A stretch of DNA of 64,000 bases from JAJDXW01 sp965214795 (GCA_965214795.1 OZ243976.1:4774001-4838000), one strand, 5' to 3'. Shown: positions 33,253 through 43,493, counted from the stretch's first letter. Notes: generated by a model from the sequence alone, not told the origin. Program-made: numbers and translations.

Positions 33253-34238
33253 ACGTTCTCCCCGAGTGGGAGCTCCTCGCCCCGGAGAGCATCGACGAGG
33301 TGCGCGCCCTCCGCGCCCATCACCCGGGGAGCCGATTCCTCGGCGGCGGCACCGACCTCGTGGTGAACCTGCGGCGCGGGATCGGCGACCCGCCCGCGAC
33401 CCTCATCGACATCAACCGGGTCGCGGACATGAAGGGGATCGCGGTCGACGGCGAGCGGATCCGCGTCGGAGCCGGGGTCACCATCCGCGAGCTTGCGGAG
33501 GACGCCCGGGTGCGGGCCGGCTTCCCGGGGCTTGCCGCGGCGGCGGGCTCGATCGCGGGCCCGACCCATCGCAACATGGGCACGGTCGGGGGCAACCTCT
33601 GCCTCGACACCCGCTGCATCTACTACAACCAGAGCAAGTGGTGGCGGGCTGCGAACCGGTACTGCCTCAAGTACGGCGGCGACGTCTGCCACGTCGCGCC
33701 GAAGAGCCGGGTCTGCTACGCGACCTTCAGCGGCGATCTCGCCCCCGCCCTCGCCATCCTCGACGAGGCGGAGGTCGAGGTCGCAGGGGCGGCGGGGCGC
33801 CGCACGCTGGCGCTCGAGTCGCTCCATACCGGGGATGGCGAGCGCTACCTCGCGCTCGAGCCCGACGAGTTCGTGGTGGCGGTGCGGGCGCGCCGGCCGG
33901 CGCACCTTCGCACCGGCTACGACAAGGTACGGGTGCGCCAATCCATCGACTATCCGCTCGCCGGGGTCGCGGCCGGGGTGATCCGCGAAGGAGACCGGCT
34001 GGCGGACCTGCGGCTCGCGTTCGCCGGCACCAACCCGAAGCCGCTCCGGCTGGAAGGAACCGGAGCCCTGTGCGGAGGGGCCCTCGACGAAGCGACGATG
34101 GAACGGTTGAGCGGGCTGGTGCGTCGCCAGGTCATGGCCATGCGCACCACCTTCACCAGCGGACACTACCGGCGTCACGCGGCGGGGGTGCTCGCCCGGC
34201 GCCTGGTCCGCCGGCTCTTCGACGGCGTTCGACCGTGA
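33249..34238 (+). CDS. hcrB: FAD subunit with extra 4Fe-4S insert (4-hydroxybenzoyl-CoA reductase beta-like)
   Basis: 329 residues. It starts at TTG 33249, overlapping the hcrA stop by four bases, with GGAG nine bases upstream. FAD motifs are GGGTDLVVN (residues 32-40) and GTVGGNLCLDT (111-121). Between the FAD-binding and C-terminal domains there is an insert with Cys123, Cys139, Cys147 and Cys156. From family knowledge, four cysteines with this spacing bind the additional low-potential [4Fe-4S] cluster unique to 4-hydroxybenzoyl-CoA reductase and close relatives, and are absent from xanthine and CO dehydrogenases. That makes removal of an aromatic hydroxyl from a CoA thioester the best guess. 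Confidence 0.87.
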   Translation: MNVLPEWELLAPESIDEVRALRAHHPGSRFLGGGTDLVVNLRRGIGDPPATLIDINRVADMKGIAVDGERIRVGAGVTIRELAEDARVRAGFPGLAAAAGSIAGPTHRNMGTVGGNLCLDTRCIYYNQSKWWRAANRYCLKYGGDVCHVAPKSRVCYATFSGDLAPALAILDEAEVEVAGAAGRRTLALESLHTGDGERYLALEPDEFVVAVRARRPAHLRTGYDKVRVRQSIDYPLAGVAAGVIREGDRLADLRLAFAGTNPKPLRLEGTGALCGGALDEATMERLSGLVRRQVMAMRTTFTSGHYRRHAAGVLARRLVRRLFDGVRP

Positions 34239-34402
34239 TCGGCCATCCCCGGCCCGAACCGCTCGACGTTGAAGCAGACCGGAAGCGTAGCGTGCGCAAC
34301 CGCGTCGTCCGCGAAGCATCGAAATGGAACGCGGCGACCCTCGTCGCCATCACCGGAGTCCTGAGCATTGCCTGCAAACTCTTCTGACGAAGGCGGGGTG
34401 TC

Positions 34403-36751
34403 GTGGGCCGGTACGGGCTGAGCCAGGCCGTGCCGCGCCGCGAGGACCCGCGGCTGCTGCGGGGCGAGGGGTGCTTCATCGACGACCGGGCGCCCCCCGG
34501 CGCGCTGCACGCGGTCGTTCTGCGCGCCCCCTTCGCCCACGCGAGGATCGGCCGCATCGAAACGGCGGCGGCGTGGGCGGCCCCGGGGGTGCGGGCGGTC
34601 TACACCGGGGCGGACCTCGCCGCGGCGGGAGCGGGCGGGGTCGCCTGCATCGTCGGCCCCCCGGAAACCCCCTGGTCCGGGCTGCGCAAGGGCGACCGCT
34701 TCCGCGAGCGCCGCCAACCCGCCCTCGCCACCGAACGGGTCCGATTCGTGGGCGAGTGCGTCGCCTTCGTCGTCGCCGGAACCCGGCGACAGGCGCTCGA
34801 CGCGAGCGAGCGCATCGAGGTCGACTACGACCCCCTCCCGGCCGTCACCGCCTGCGACGAGGCCCCGCGGGGGCCGCCGGTCTGGGACGACGTGGCCGAC
34901 AACGTCTCGTTCCGGTGGGAGATCGGCGATGCGGCGGCGACCGACGCCGCGTTCGCGGCGGCCCACCGGATCGTGCGGCGGCGCGTCGTCAACAACCGCG
35001 CCCAGCTCTGCCCCCTCGAGGCCCGCGGGGCGATCGCCGAATACGAGGCGCAGGCGGGCCGCTGGACCCTGCACGTCCCGACCCAGATGCCGCACGGCGT
35101 CCGGCGGCAGCTCGCCCAGGTCTTCGGCCTCGAGGAAGGACGGTTCCGGGTGCTCGTGCACGACGTCGGCGGCGGGTTCGGGGGCAAGAACTCGCTCTAT
35201 GCGGAGCAGATCCTCTGCGCGATCGCGGCCCGGGACCTGAAGCGGCCGGTCAAGTGGATCGCGGATCGGTCGGAGGCGTTCCTCGGCGACAATCACGGGC
35301 GCGACCTCGTGAGCCATGCGGAGCTCGCCCTCGACGCGGAGCACCGCATCGTGGGCCTTCGCATGCGGAACTTCGCCAACCTCGGCGCCTACACCGCCTC
35401 GCGGGGCGCGACCCCGCCGACCCTCGGCCCCCTGATGGCCGCGAACACCTATCGCATCCCCGCGGTCCACGTCGAGGTCGCCGCCTGCTTCACCCACACC
35501 GTGCCGACCGATCCCTACCGGGGCGCGGGGCGGCCGGAGGGCCTTTACGTCGTGGAGCGCCTGATGGACGCGGCCGCACGAGAGACGGGGGTCGGCCCGG
35601 TCGAGTTCCGCCGCCGGAACCTCATCCCGCCGAGCGCCTTTCCCTACCGCTCCCCGACCGGGCTCCTCTACGATCCGTGCGAGCTCGCGAAGGTGCTCGA
35701 GAACGCTCTCGAACGGGCCGGCGCGGCCGGCTTCCCGGCCCGGCGGAGGGAAGCCGAGGCAAGGGGCCGGCTCCGCGGGCTCGGCATCGCCAACTACATC
35801 GAGCGCTGCGGGGGCGGGGCCGGGCTCAGCGAGCGCGCCGACCTCCTCGTCGACCCGGACGGGACGGTGACCCTGCTCATCGGATCGATGTCGAACGGAC
35901 AGGGGCACGAGACGGCCTACAGCCAGATCCTGAACGATCGGCTCGGCCTCCCGTTCGAGAAGATCCGGATCGTGCAGGGCGACACCGACCGGGTCGCGAG
36001 CGGCACCGGCACCGGCGGCTCCTGGTCCCTGCCGATGGGCGGCGGGGCGGTGGTCCACGCGGTGGACGACCTCGTGCGGACCGCGAAGCCGCTGGCCGCC
36101 GATGCGCTCGAAGCGGCGGCGCAGGACGTGGAGTTCCGGGACGGTTCCTTCCGGGTAGCGGGGACGGACCTCGCGGTCTCGTTCGCCGATGCCGCGGCTC
36201 GCGCGGCGGCAGAGGGGCACGTCCGCTCGGACGGCGCCCCGGGGCTGGAGGCGGTCGCCGTATTCGAGCCCGGGAACTACACCTTCCCCTACGGGACCCA
36301 CCTCTGCGAGGTCGAGGTGGACCCGGACACAGGGGCGGTGCGCATCGTCGCGTATACCGCGGTGCACGACTTCGGGCAGGTCCTGAACCCCCTCCTCCTC
36401 GCGGGCCAGGTGCACGGGGGGCTCGCCCAGGGGCTCGGGCAGGCCCTTCTCGAGCACACCGTCTACGACGGCGAAGGGCAGCTTCTCAGTGGCTCGTTCA
36501 TGGACTACTGCATTCCCCGCGCGGACGACCTGCCGGACTTCGACTTCGTGGCGTGGGCCACCCCCTCGCCGGGGAACCCGCTCGACATCAAGGGCTGCGG
36601 GGAAGCGGGGGCGGCGGGCTCACCCCCCGCCGCGATCAACGCGATCCTCGACGCACTCGCGTCGGCCGGCGTCGCCGACTTCGACATGCCCGCCACCCCG
36701 GAACGGGTCTGGCGCGCGCTCCGCGATGCCCGACCGGGTTCGGGAGGCTGA
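34403..36751 (+). CDS. Second molybdopterin-binding subunit, CoxL-like (form II)
   Basis: 782 residues from GTG 34403 (leader AAGGCGGGG). The architecture is that of aldehyde-oxidase/CO-dehydrogenase large subunits: VGGGFGGKN, DPYRGAGRPEG, SNGQGHETAYSQI, and a C-terminal DIKGCGEAGAAGSPPA with the active-site glutamate. The AYRCSFR loop of true CO dehydrogenase is replaced by PYRGAGR, so it is form II, with unknown substrate. It is 164 bases after hcrB on the same strand, but it has no small or FAD subunit of its own nearby. It could borrow those of the hcr operon or have lost them to the adjoining insertion. Confidence 0.85.
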   Translation: MGRYGLSQAVPRREDPRLLRGEGCFIDDRAPPGALHAVVLRAPFAHARIGRIETAAAWAAPGVRAVYTGADLAAAGAGGVACIVGPPETPWSGLRKGDRFRERRQPALATERVRFVGECVAFVVAGTRRQALDASERIEVDYDPLPAVTACDEAPRGPPVWDDVADNVSFRWEIGDAAATDAAFAAAHRIVRRRVVNNRAQLCPLEARGAIAEYEAQAGRWTLHVPTQMPHGVRRQLAQVFGLEEGRFRVLVHDVGGGFGGKNSLYAEQILCAIAARDLKRPVKWIADRSEAFLGDNHGRDLVSHAELALDAEHRIVGLRMRNFANLGAYTASRGATPPTLGPLMAANTYRIPAVHVEVAACFTHTVPTDPYRGAGRPEGLYVVERLMDAAARETGVGPVEFRRRNLIPPSAFPYRSPTGLLYDPCELAKVLENALERAGAAGFPARRREAEARGRLRGLGIANYIERCGGGAGLSERADLLVDPDGTVTLLIGSMSNGQGHETAYSQILNDRLGLPFEKIRIVQGDTDRVASGTGTGGSWSLPMGGGAVVHAVDDLVRTAKPLAADALEAAAQDVEFRDGSFRVAGTDLAVSFADAAARAAAEGHVRSDGAPGLEAVAVFEPGNYTFPYGTHLCEVEVDPDTGAVRIVAYTAVHDFGQVLNPLLLAGQVHGGLAQGLGQALLEHTVYDGEGQLLSGSFMDYCIPRADDLPDFDFVAWATPSPGNPLDIKGCGEAGAAGSPPAAINAILDALASAGVADFDMPATPERVWRALRDARPGSGG

Positions 36752-36814
36752 CGCGGAGGAGGCTGCGGCGCCGACGCCCCCGGGAAACGGCCGGGCGGCC
36801 CCGTCGGCGTCGGG

Positions 36815-36990
36815 TCAGGCGGCTTCGGCGGCGGTGGCGGGGCGAACCTCGCCGAGATGGCGCCGGAGGATCCCGAGCATCCGGCGAAGGGGCTCGGCCG
36901 CTCCCCACAGGAGCTGGTCCCCGACCGAGAACGCGGTGAGGTATTCGCCGCCCATCCGGAGCTTGCGGACCCGCCCGACCGCGACCTCGA
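36815..36990 (-). pseudogene. Duplicated 3' end of asd
   Basis: 176 bases match the last 176 bases of intact asd (41123-41298) with a single difference just before the stop codon. It encodes the C-terminal EVAVGRVRKLRMGGEYLTAF ... EAA. The fragment is open upstream to 37105 through unrelated sequence (MEQRIPLTREGIEI...), so a 96-residue chimera could be read, but no function is likely. The copy is in the same orientation as asd, making a direct repeat around the 36991-41122 insertion. Confidence 0.9.
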
Positions 36991-37129
36991 TGAGAAGGAT
37001 GCTTCCTCCGAAGATGTAGACGGCAGCCCGTCGCGTAACCGATGCACGGACCAAACTGCGCCGTATCTCGATTCCTTCTCTCGTCAAGGGGATTCTCTGT
37101 TCCACGAGGTTTGCTCCATTGCTGTCATC

Positions 37130-37489
37130 TTACAACATCTTCTTCGCATAGTCGGAAACTATCCTGGCTAGTGCGGCACTAAATAGCGCGTTCTTTAAAT
37201 CATTGTATTGTCTCTCGGTAAGGTAATGAAAATCCTCTGGCGTAAGAAGATGCCAAACCCAGGTAAGAAGCATTAATGCCAGAATGGCGATACCCATCCA
37301 GATGAGGATCAATGTCCCTTTATGGACATGTTCTCTTACTCCTTCACGCCGTTGATGTGCCAGTTTGCGCGCGTTCTTTTCCAGATCTTCGCGTTCAAAC
37401 TCGAGGGATTCCTGTCTTGCTTTTCCATCCCTGCTATTCCCGTTGCCCAGTGGGGCATCGGGAATGGTAATCCTGTCATTCCCCTCCAC
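37130..37489 (-). CDS. Small single-pass membrane protein, putative toxin partner of the Panacea antitoxin
   Basis: 119 residues from GTG 37489. A charged N-terminal half (residues 20-55, likely helical) is followed by one membrane segment at about 58-82 (GTLILIWMGIAILALMLLTW) and a short polar tail. I do not recognise a family. It starts 12 bases after the stop of the Panacea-domain gene on the same strand, the usual bicistronic toxin-antitoxin layout. Membrane-embedded toxins are known partners of Panacea antitoxins. The toxin role is inference from position and topology. GC content is lower than that of the flanking chromosome. Confidence 0.6.
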   Translation of the reverse strand: MEGNDRITIPDAPLGNGNSRDGKARQESLEFEREDLEKNARKLAHQRREGVREHVHKGTLILIWMGIAILALMLLTWVWHLLTPEDFHYLTERQYNDLKNALFSAALARIVSDYAKKML

Positions 37490-37501
37490 CGCTACGCCCG
37501 C

Positions 37502-37975
37502 CTAACCGGAACCACTACGCTCCGCATAAAGCAAATTGTAGTGGTCCTCAATCAAGTCGTTCGGAATGACGAAATCTTGACCAAGTTCATTATAGACGAT
37601 ATCCCAAGGGGTGCCCGGAGAATGCGTCATGCGTGAAAGCTGGATAGCCGAATGACGACCATAGATGTCATGCACCTGGTCCATGACGGACCGCTCGTCA
37701 GCATCGAATTCTTCGTCGTCTTCCGGTGGAGCAACATGCTCTGCCGGAACGGGCATGGCACGGAATTGCTTCACTTCCTGATAGAGCTCCCGGATCACCG
37801 GCCCGTAACGCCATGCCTCTACGTCTTCTCTTATCAGAGGACGGCCATACAGCCCCAGCATCCACCCATGGGCGATGCAGACGAGCTTTATGAGCTTCAT
37901 CGGCGAAAGTGAGCGGTTGGAGGTATCTGCCCGGTCCAGAAGGTACCGGGCGACCGAGAGACACGAGTGGCTCAT
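37502..37975 (-). CDS. Panacea-domain (DUF4065, SocA-like) antitoxin
   Basis: 157 residues from ATG 37975, behind a strong GGAGGAG. The open frame extends upstream to 38089, but without a binding site. Diagnostic Panacea features are SVARYLLDRA at the start, SPMKLIKLVCIAHGWMLGLYG, and the conserved EAWRYGPVIRELY, with WDIVYNEL near the end. The domain occurs as a promiscuous antitoxin that neutralises many unrelated toxins, and in SocA as a proteolytic adaptor. Its stop is 12 bases before the small membrane protein gene. AT-richer than its neighbours, it lies within the island flanked by asd repeats. Confidence 0.82.
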   Translation of the reverse strand: MSHSCLSVARYLLDRADTSNRSLSPMKLIKLVCIAHGWMLGLYGRPLIREDVEAWRYGPVIRELYQEVKQFRAMPVPAEHVAPPEDDEEFDADERSVMDQVHDIYGRHSAIQLSRMTHSPGTPWDIVYNELGQDFVIPNDLIEDHYNLLYAERSGSG

Positions 37976-38593
37976 TTGCTCTCCTCCTTCCCGTGTGCTG
38001 CATCCTCTCCGAACGCGCACCTCGATTCTCGAAATGGGGGCGCAACTTCCCCCGTCAACGCGGGGAGCGTAGCATGGAATGGCGACCATGATCGGGTCTT
38101 TAGGTCAATAGATCAGCATCGAACTCTTGACAAAAACTCAACATTCATTCTGGAGCGGAATCGTCTTCAGATGCGCCGATCGGGTGGAATGAAGGCGGAT
38201 TGTTTGTTGTTTTTCCGTGTATTTTTCTGGTGCGGTATCCACATGCCGCGTCCTCCAAGGTCGCGTCCATGTAGAAGTCCTCGGGCAGGTCAGGCGTGCG
38301 CGGACTGACGCTTGTGCACCCGAGTCGAGTCCGTTGGCGGCAGTCAGGTCGCGGTACAGGGCTGAATCTATTCTTCCGACCGCATCCTGGTCAGCGTCAA
38401 CTATTTCTTCCGGCGGCGACAATTGGAATTGCCGGTCTGCAGGGCCGCGTGAGCAGGGTCGAAGATCTTGAATTCTCCTATTGTTGTTGAGCCTGTGGCC
38501 CGAGTTTGACACCCCCTAGATACGAGTCTTGGTATTGTTTAGATAGATCAAGCCGTTACGATCGCGCTCGCGGACATCCATGTGACCAGGCGT
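37976..38593. other. AT-richer intergenic region without recognised gene
   Basis: 618 bases between the antitoxin start and the transposase fragment. A 124-codon frame on the minus strand (38138-38512) has no recognisable domain and ordinary composition, so I do not call it. The right part may include the end of the damaged insertion sequence. Confidence 0.4.
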
Positions 38594-39410
38594 TCAGCCC
38601 AACTTCAGAATCGGCGCAGGAGGTCTAATCCGTAGAGATTTCAATCGGTTGATGGCACTTGGACGCGGCTCGGTGACCTGCCACAACGTCCCGTTCGGCC
38701 CGATCAATTGCGCAAGTTGTATGCGCTTCAGGTCGTCGCGGATGTTGCGCCAGGTATCCGCGCAGGCGTGCTCGGCCATGCGTTCGAGCAACAAGGCGAT
38801 CACGGTCAGGGCGATGTGGGCGTGGATGCGATGGGGCACGCGGTGATGGACCGGGCGCAACCGCAGCCCGCTCTTGAGCTGGCGCCACGCCTGCTCAACG
38901 CGCTGGAGCTGCTTGTATCCCAACGCCAGGTCCTCGGGACCGAGCGTATCGTCGTTGCTGTGAACAACGAATTTGCCGTCCAGGCGCTCGGCCGCTTTGA
39001 CCTTGGCCCGGTCGATGGCGAGCCGCCCGCAGGAGGTCACACGCAGATATTTCCCATACCGGCCACGGGCGCGCAGCTCGCACGCGCGCTTGCCGTGCCC
39101 GGAGCCGGCCCGCAAGGTCGCCAGTTCGGCCAATACCTCGGTGCGATGACGGCGTTGGCGTTCGGCCTCGCGCGGATTGAAGCACACCACGTAGCGCCGG
39201 CGCCGCTCTCCCGCGCCGACCACCACCTCCTTGACCTGAAGGTTCTCGGCGACCTCGCGGTAGCGCCCGCGCCGACTCAACACCTCGGTGTCCACTTCTC
39301 CGCCGCGGTGTACCGGCATGCACACGATGTAACGCCCGCCCCCGCGCGCCAGCGCCTGAAGATTGTCCGCCGAGACCATCCCCGCATCACCGACGAACAC
39401 GCACCGATTC
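38594..39410 (-). pseudogene. IS1634-like (IS4-superfamily) transposase, C-terminal remnant
   Basis: About 268 codons of a DDE transposase begin abruptly at FVGDAGMVSADNLQAL, normally an internal catalytic aspartate region. They continue through RRYVVCFNPREAERQRRHR to the conserved end VEQAWRQLKSGLRLRPVHH ... RIHAHIALTVIALLLERM, which includes the terminal catalytic glutamate. The N-terminal portion is missing because an IS3-family element adjoins at about 39.41 kb. It is non-functional by truncation. Confidence 0.8.
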
Positions 39411-40196
39411 AGCCGCCAACCCCTCCGGTTCCAGGCCCCGCCAAGGGCCGCGGGTTCGAATCACCTCGGTCTTGTACAGCCCGATGATGGACTCGGCCAG
39501 AGCGTTGTCGTACGAATCGCCGACGCTGCCGACCGATTGCTCGATGCCGGCTTGGGCCAGGCGTTCGGTGTAGCGAATGGACAGGTATTGCGACCCGCGG
39601 TCGCCGTGGTGGACCAAGGCGTCGCACCGGTCCACCACGCGCGCGTGCAGGGCCTGTTCGAGCGCGTCGAGCGCAAGGTCGGTGCGAAGCGAGTTCGACA
39701 CCCGCCACCCCACGATGCGCCGCGCGTAGGCGTCGATGACGAATGCGACGTAGACGAACCCCGCCCAGGTCGCGACGTAGGTGAGATCCGCGAGCCACAA
39801 CGCGTTGGGGCGCGGAGTCTGGAACACCCGGTTGACCCGGTCCGCCGGGCACGGCTGCGTCGCCACGGGGGTCGTTGTCTTCACCCCCCGGCCTCGCACC
39901 ACGCCGCGAAGGCCCCGCTCGCGCATCAGCCGTGCGACCGTGCACCGGGCCACCGAGACGCCCTCGCGGCGAAGCTCGCGCCACACCTTGCGAACCCCGT
40001 ACACCCGGAAGTTCTCCTCCCACACCCGCACGATGTTCTCGCCAAGCTGCGCGTCGCGACGCGCACGGGCCGGCAACCGGCTCCCGTCCCCTTCCCGAGC
40101 CTTGCGCTCGTAGTACGTCGAAGGGGCGATCGGCAGCTCCCGGCAGATCGGCTCGACCCCGTACTCACCGCGGTGGGTGTCGATGAACGACGTCAT
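39387..40196 (-). pseudogene. IS3-family OrfB transposase, C-terminally truncated
   Basis: 269 codons. An HTH-like N-terminal part (YGVRKVWRELRREG) is followed by an rve catalytic core with all three acidic residues in place: LWLADLTYV, HHGDRGSQYLS, and SYDNALAES. The normal C-terminus after GLYKTEVIR is lost: about 40 residues are replaced by out-of-context sequence where the IS1634 remnant begins. It starts with an ATGA overlap of orfA. The missing tail and missing right end make it probably inactive. Confidence 0.85.
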
Positions 40197-40540
40197 GGCT
40201 TGGGTCGGCGGTCGAGCTCCGCCTGGGCAAAATACGCCGACGCCTTTCGCAGGATCTCGTTCGCCCGCCTGAGCTCGCGGTTCTCCCTCTCCAGCACCTT
40301 GAGACGCTCACGCTCGGTGCTCGTCAGCCCGGGGCGAACCCCTTCGTCACACTCCGCGCGGCGCACCCACTTGCGAAGCGTCTCGGCCGTACAGCCGATC
40401 TTCGACGACACCGAGACGATGGCTGCCCACTGCGATTCGTGCCCGCCCTGGGGGTCCAGGACCAACCGCACTGCCCGTTCCCGAAGCTCCGGGGAGTATC
40501 TGTTTGATTGTTTCATCGCTCCAGTCTCTCAACGTTGGGA
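39420..40540 (-). mobile_element. IS3-family insertion sequence, 3' end deleted
   Basis: orfA and most of orfB of one element. The right side, upstream of orfA, passes into non-coding sequence near 40.54 kb. The left side is joined directly to an IS1634-type fragment, so its terminal inverted repeat is missing. I could not identify a matching inverted-repeat pair or target duplication. Confidence 0.7.
40193..40516 (-). CDS. IS3-family OrfA
   Basis: 107 residues. A helix-turn-helix (RYSPELRERAVRLVLD ... GCTAETLRKWVRRAE) is followed by a leucine-zipper-like coiled coil (ERERLKVLERENRELRRANEIL). It binds the IS ends and is normally fused to OrfB by -1 frameshifting. It looks intact, ending ELDRRPKP with the stop overlapping the OrfB start. 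A shorter, diverged remnant of the same gene lies next to tRNA-Arg at 50860-50905. Confidence 0.88.
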   Translation of the reverse strand: MKQSNRYSPELRERAVRLVLDPQGGHESQWAAIVSVSSKIGCTAETLRKWVRRAECDEGVRPGLTSTERERLKVLERENRELRRANEILRKASAYFAQAELDRRPKP

Positions 40541-40664
40541 GCCTCCGGCAAACCCGGTACGGTTCAGAAGCGCGGGATCCGCTCCGTCGTCATTGGCTTC
40601 CTCTTCTCCTTCATCAACGACGAGCACGAGCAACGCGCCCGCGCGATCGTCGAGAACGAGATGC

Positions 40665-40742
40665 CGGACCCAGGAGCGCCCGCACAGCGCCCTGGGTGGG
40701 CGTACGCCGAGCGAGGCGTACCGTTGGGATCGTGCGGCATGA
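40665..40742 (+). pseudogene. C-terminal scrap of another IS3/IS481-type transposase
   Basis: On the + strand, opposite to the adjacent IS3 element, one frame reads QERPHSALGGRTPSEAY and stops at 40742. RPHSALGGRTP is the near-universal C-terminal signature of IS3/IS481 transposases. Upstream of about 40665 the similarity stops. The remaining stretch to 41122 has no gene that I recognise. Confidence 0.65.
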
Positions 40743-41122
40743 AGGCCACCGGTGCGAACGAGGGGCGTTGCGCGGGTGAGGGTCGCGGCGCCGCCCAGGA
40801 CCCCGGTGATGGGCGAGGGGGGGAGTCCTGTGGATTTGTGGACGAGTCCTTCGGACCGACGCGAGCCCTACGGGCCGTGTGGACGAGACCGTGGACAACG
40901 CGGGCGCGTTGCCCACCGCCTCGCCCACACTCTCGCGCCTCTCGCCCACCAGCTCCACAGGACCAACCACCAGCGGTCCAGAGACCAGAGTTTCGACGTA
41001 CCTCGACGCCGGTCACCGGCAGCGGGTACGATCTCCCGAGGGCATCAGATCACAGTCCCGGTACACCTTATTCCGGCCCTCGGACTGTCCAAACAACCCG
41101 GACCACCTCAGTCCGCCACGAA

Positions 41123-42274
41123 TCACGCGGCTTCGGCGGCGGTGGCGGGGCGAACCTCGCCGAGATGGCGCCGGAGGATCCCGAGCATCCGGCGAAGGGG
41201 CTCGGCCGCTCCCCACAGGAGCTGGTCCCCGACCGAGAACGCGGTGAGGTATTCGCCGCCCATCCGGAGCTTGCGGACCCGCCCGACCGCGACCTCGAGC
41301 CGCCCGCTGACGGCGGCCGGGGTGAGCTCGGCGAGGGTCGCCTCCGGGGTGTTCTCGACCACCCGCACCCAGTCGTGCCCACCGGCGATGAGCGCCTCGA
41401 TCTCGTCGAGGGGCCGGCCCTCACGAAGCTTGATGGTGCACGCCTGCGCGTGACAGCGCATCGAGCCGACCCGCACGCACACCCCGTCGATGGGGACCGG
41501 CGGCTCGCTCCCGAGGATCTTGTTCCCCTCCTCGAAGCCCTTTCGCTCCTCGCGGCTCTGCCCACCGCCGACGGGACGGTCGACCCACGGAATCAAGCTC
41601 GCCGCGAGCGGCGCCCCGAACCGGCTCCGGGGGAAGCCGTCGTCCGCGAGGACCTCACGCACGCGGCGATCGACCGCGAGGGCGGACGAGGCCGGATCGC
41701 CCAGCGGCTCGCGCACCGCCTCGCCGACCGCCGCCATCTGCGAGGCCAGTTCGCGCATGTGGGCCGCCCCCGCCCCGGACGCGGCCTGGTAGGTCATGCT
41801 CGTCATCCACTCCACGAGCCCGGCCCGGAAGAGACCCGCGAGCGCCATCAGCATGAGGCTCACGGTGCAGTTGGCCCCGCAGAAGTCGCGCCGACCGGCG
41901 GCCAGGCCGTCGGCGATGACCTCCGCGTTCACCGGGTCGAGGACGAGCACCGTCCCGGGCTCCATGCGAAGGGCCGAGGCGGCGTCGATCCAATAGCCGT
42001 TCCAGCCCGCGGCCCGGAGTTTCGGGTGCACCTCACGGGTATAGTCGCCCCCTTGGCAGGTGACGATCACGTCGTGCCGGGCGAGCGCGCCCGCATCGTA
42101 TGCGTCGCCAAGCGTGTCGGTATCGAAGCCGAGATCGGACGGGCCCGGGCCGCCCGGTGCGGAGGTCGAGTAGAACGAAGGGGCGATGCCGGCGAAGTCG
42201 CCTTCCTCCCGCATCCGCTCGAGCAGCACCGAGCCGACCATCCCCCGCCAGCCGACGAATCCGACGTCGAGCAT
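41123..42274 (-). CDS. asd: Aspartate-semialdehyde dehydrogenase
   Basis: 383 residues of the Escherichia/Vibrio-type enzyme, which makes aspartate semialdehyde from aspartyl phosphate for lysine, methionine, threonine and diaminopimelate. The N-terminal NADP loop is VGFVGWRGMVGSVL, the catalytic cysteine is in FCGANCTVSLML, and the catalytic histidine is in RVGSMRCHAQA. It is full length and ends EAA. Its last 176 bases are duplicated at 36815-36990 as a direct repeat, and foreign sequence begins immediately after its stop codon. The thiolase gene upstream is co-oriented. Confidence 0.95.
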   Translation of the reverse strand: MLDVGFVGWRGMVGSVLLERMREEGDFAGIAPSFYSTSAPGGPGPSDLGFDTDTLGDAYDAGALARHDVIVTCQGGDYTREVHPKLRAAGWNGYWIDAASALRMEPGTVLVLDPVNAEVIADGLAAGRRDFCGANCTVSLMLMALAGLFRAGLVEWMTSMTYQAASGAGAAHMRELASQMAAVGEAVREPLGDPASSALAVDRRVREVLADDGFPRSRFGAPLAASLIPWVDRPVGGGQSREERKGFEEGNKILGSEPPVPIDGVCVRVGSMRCHAQACTIKLREGRPLDEIEALIAGGHDWVRVVENTPEATLAELTPAAVSGRLEVAVGRVRKLRMGGEYLTAFSVGDQLLWGAAEPLRRMLGILRRHLGEVRPATAAEAA

Positions 42275-42308
42275 GTCCGCCGCTCCCGCTCCCGGTTCGG
42301 ACCGCCGG

Positions 42309-43493
<1,185 letters not shown>

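Noticed and set aside
34238..34402. Short frame between hcrB and the CoxL-like gene.
   Set aside because: No domain, no ribosome binding site, and only about 50 codons. Treated as spacer.
38138..38512. 124-codon minus-strand frame in the island.
   Set aside because: No recognisable motif or ribosome binding site, and composition like the non-coding surroundings.
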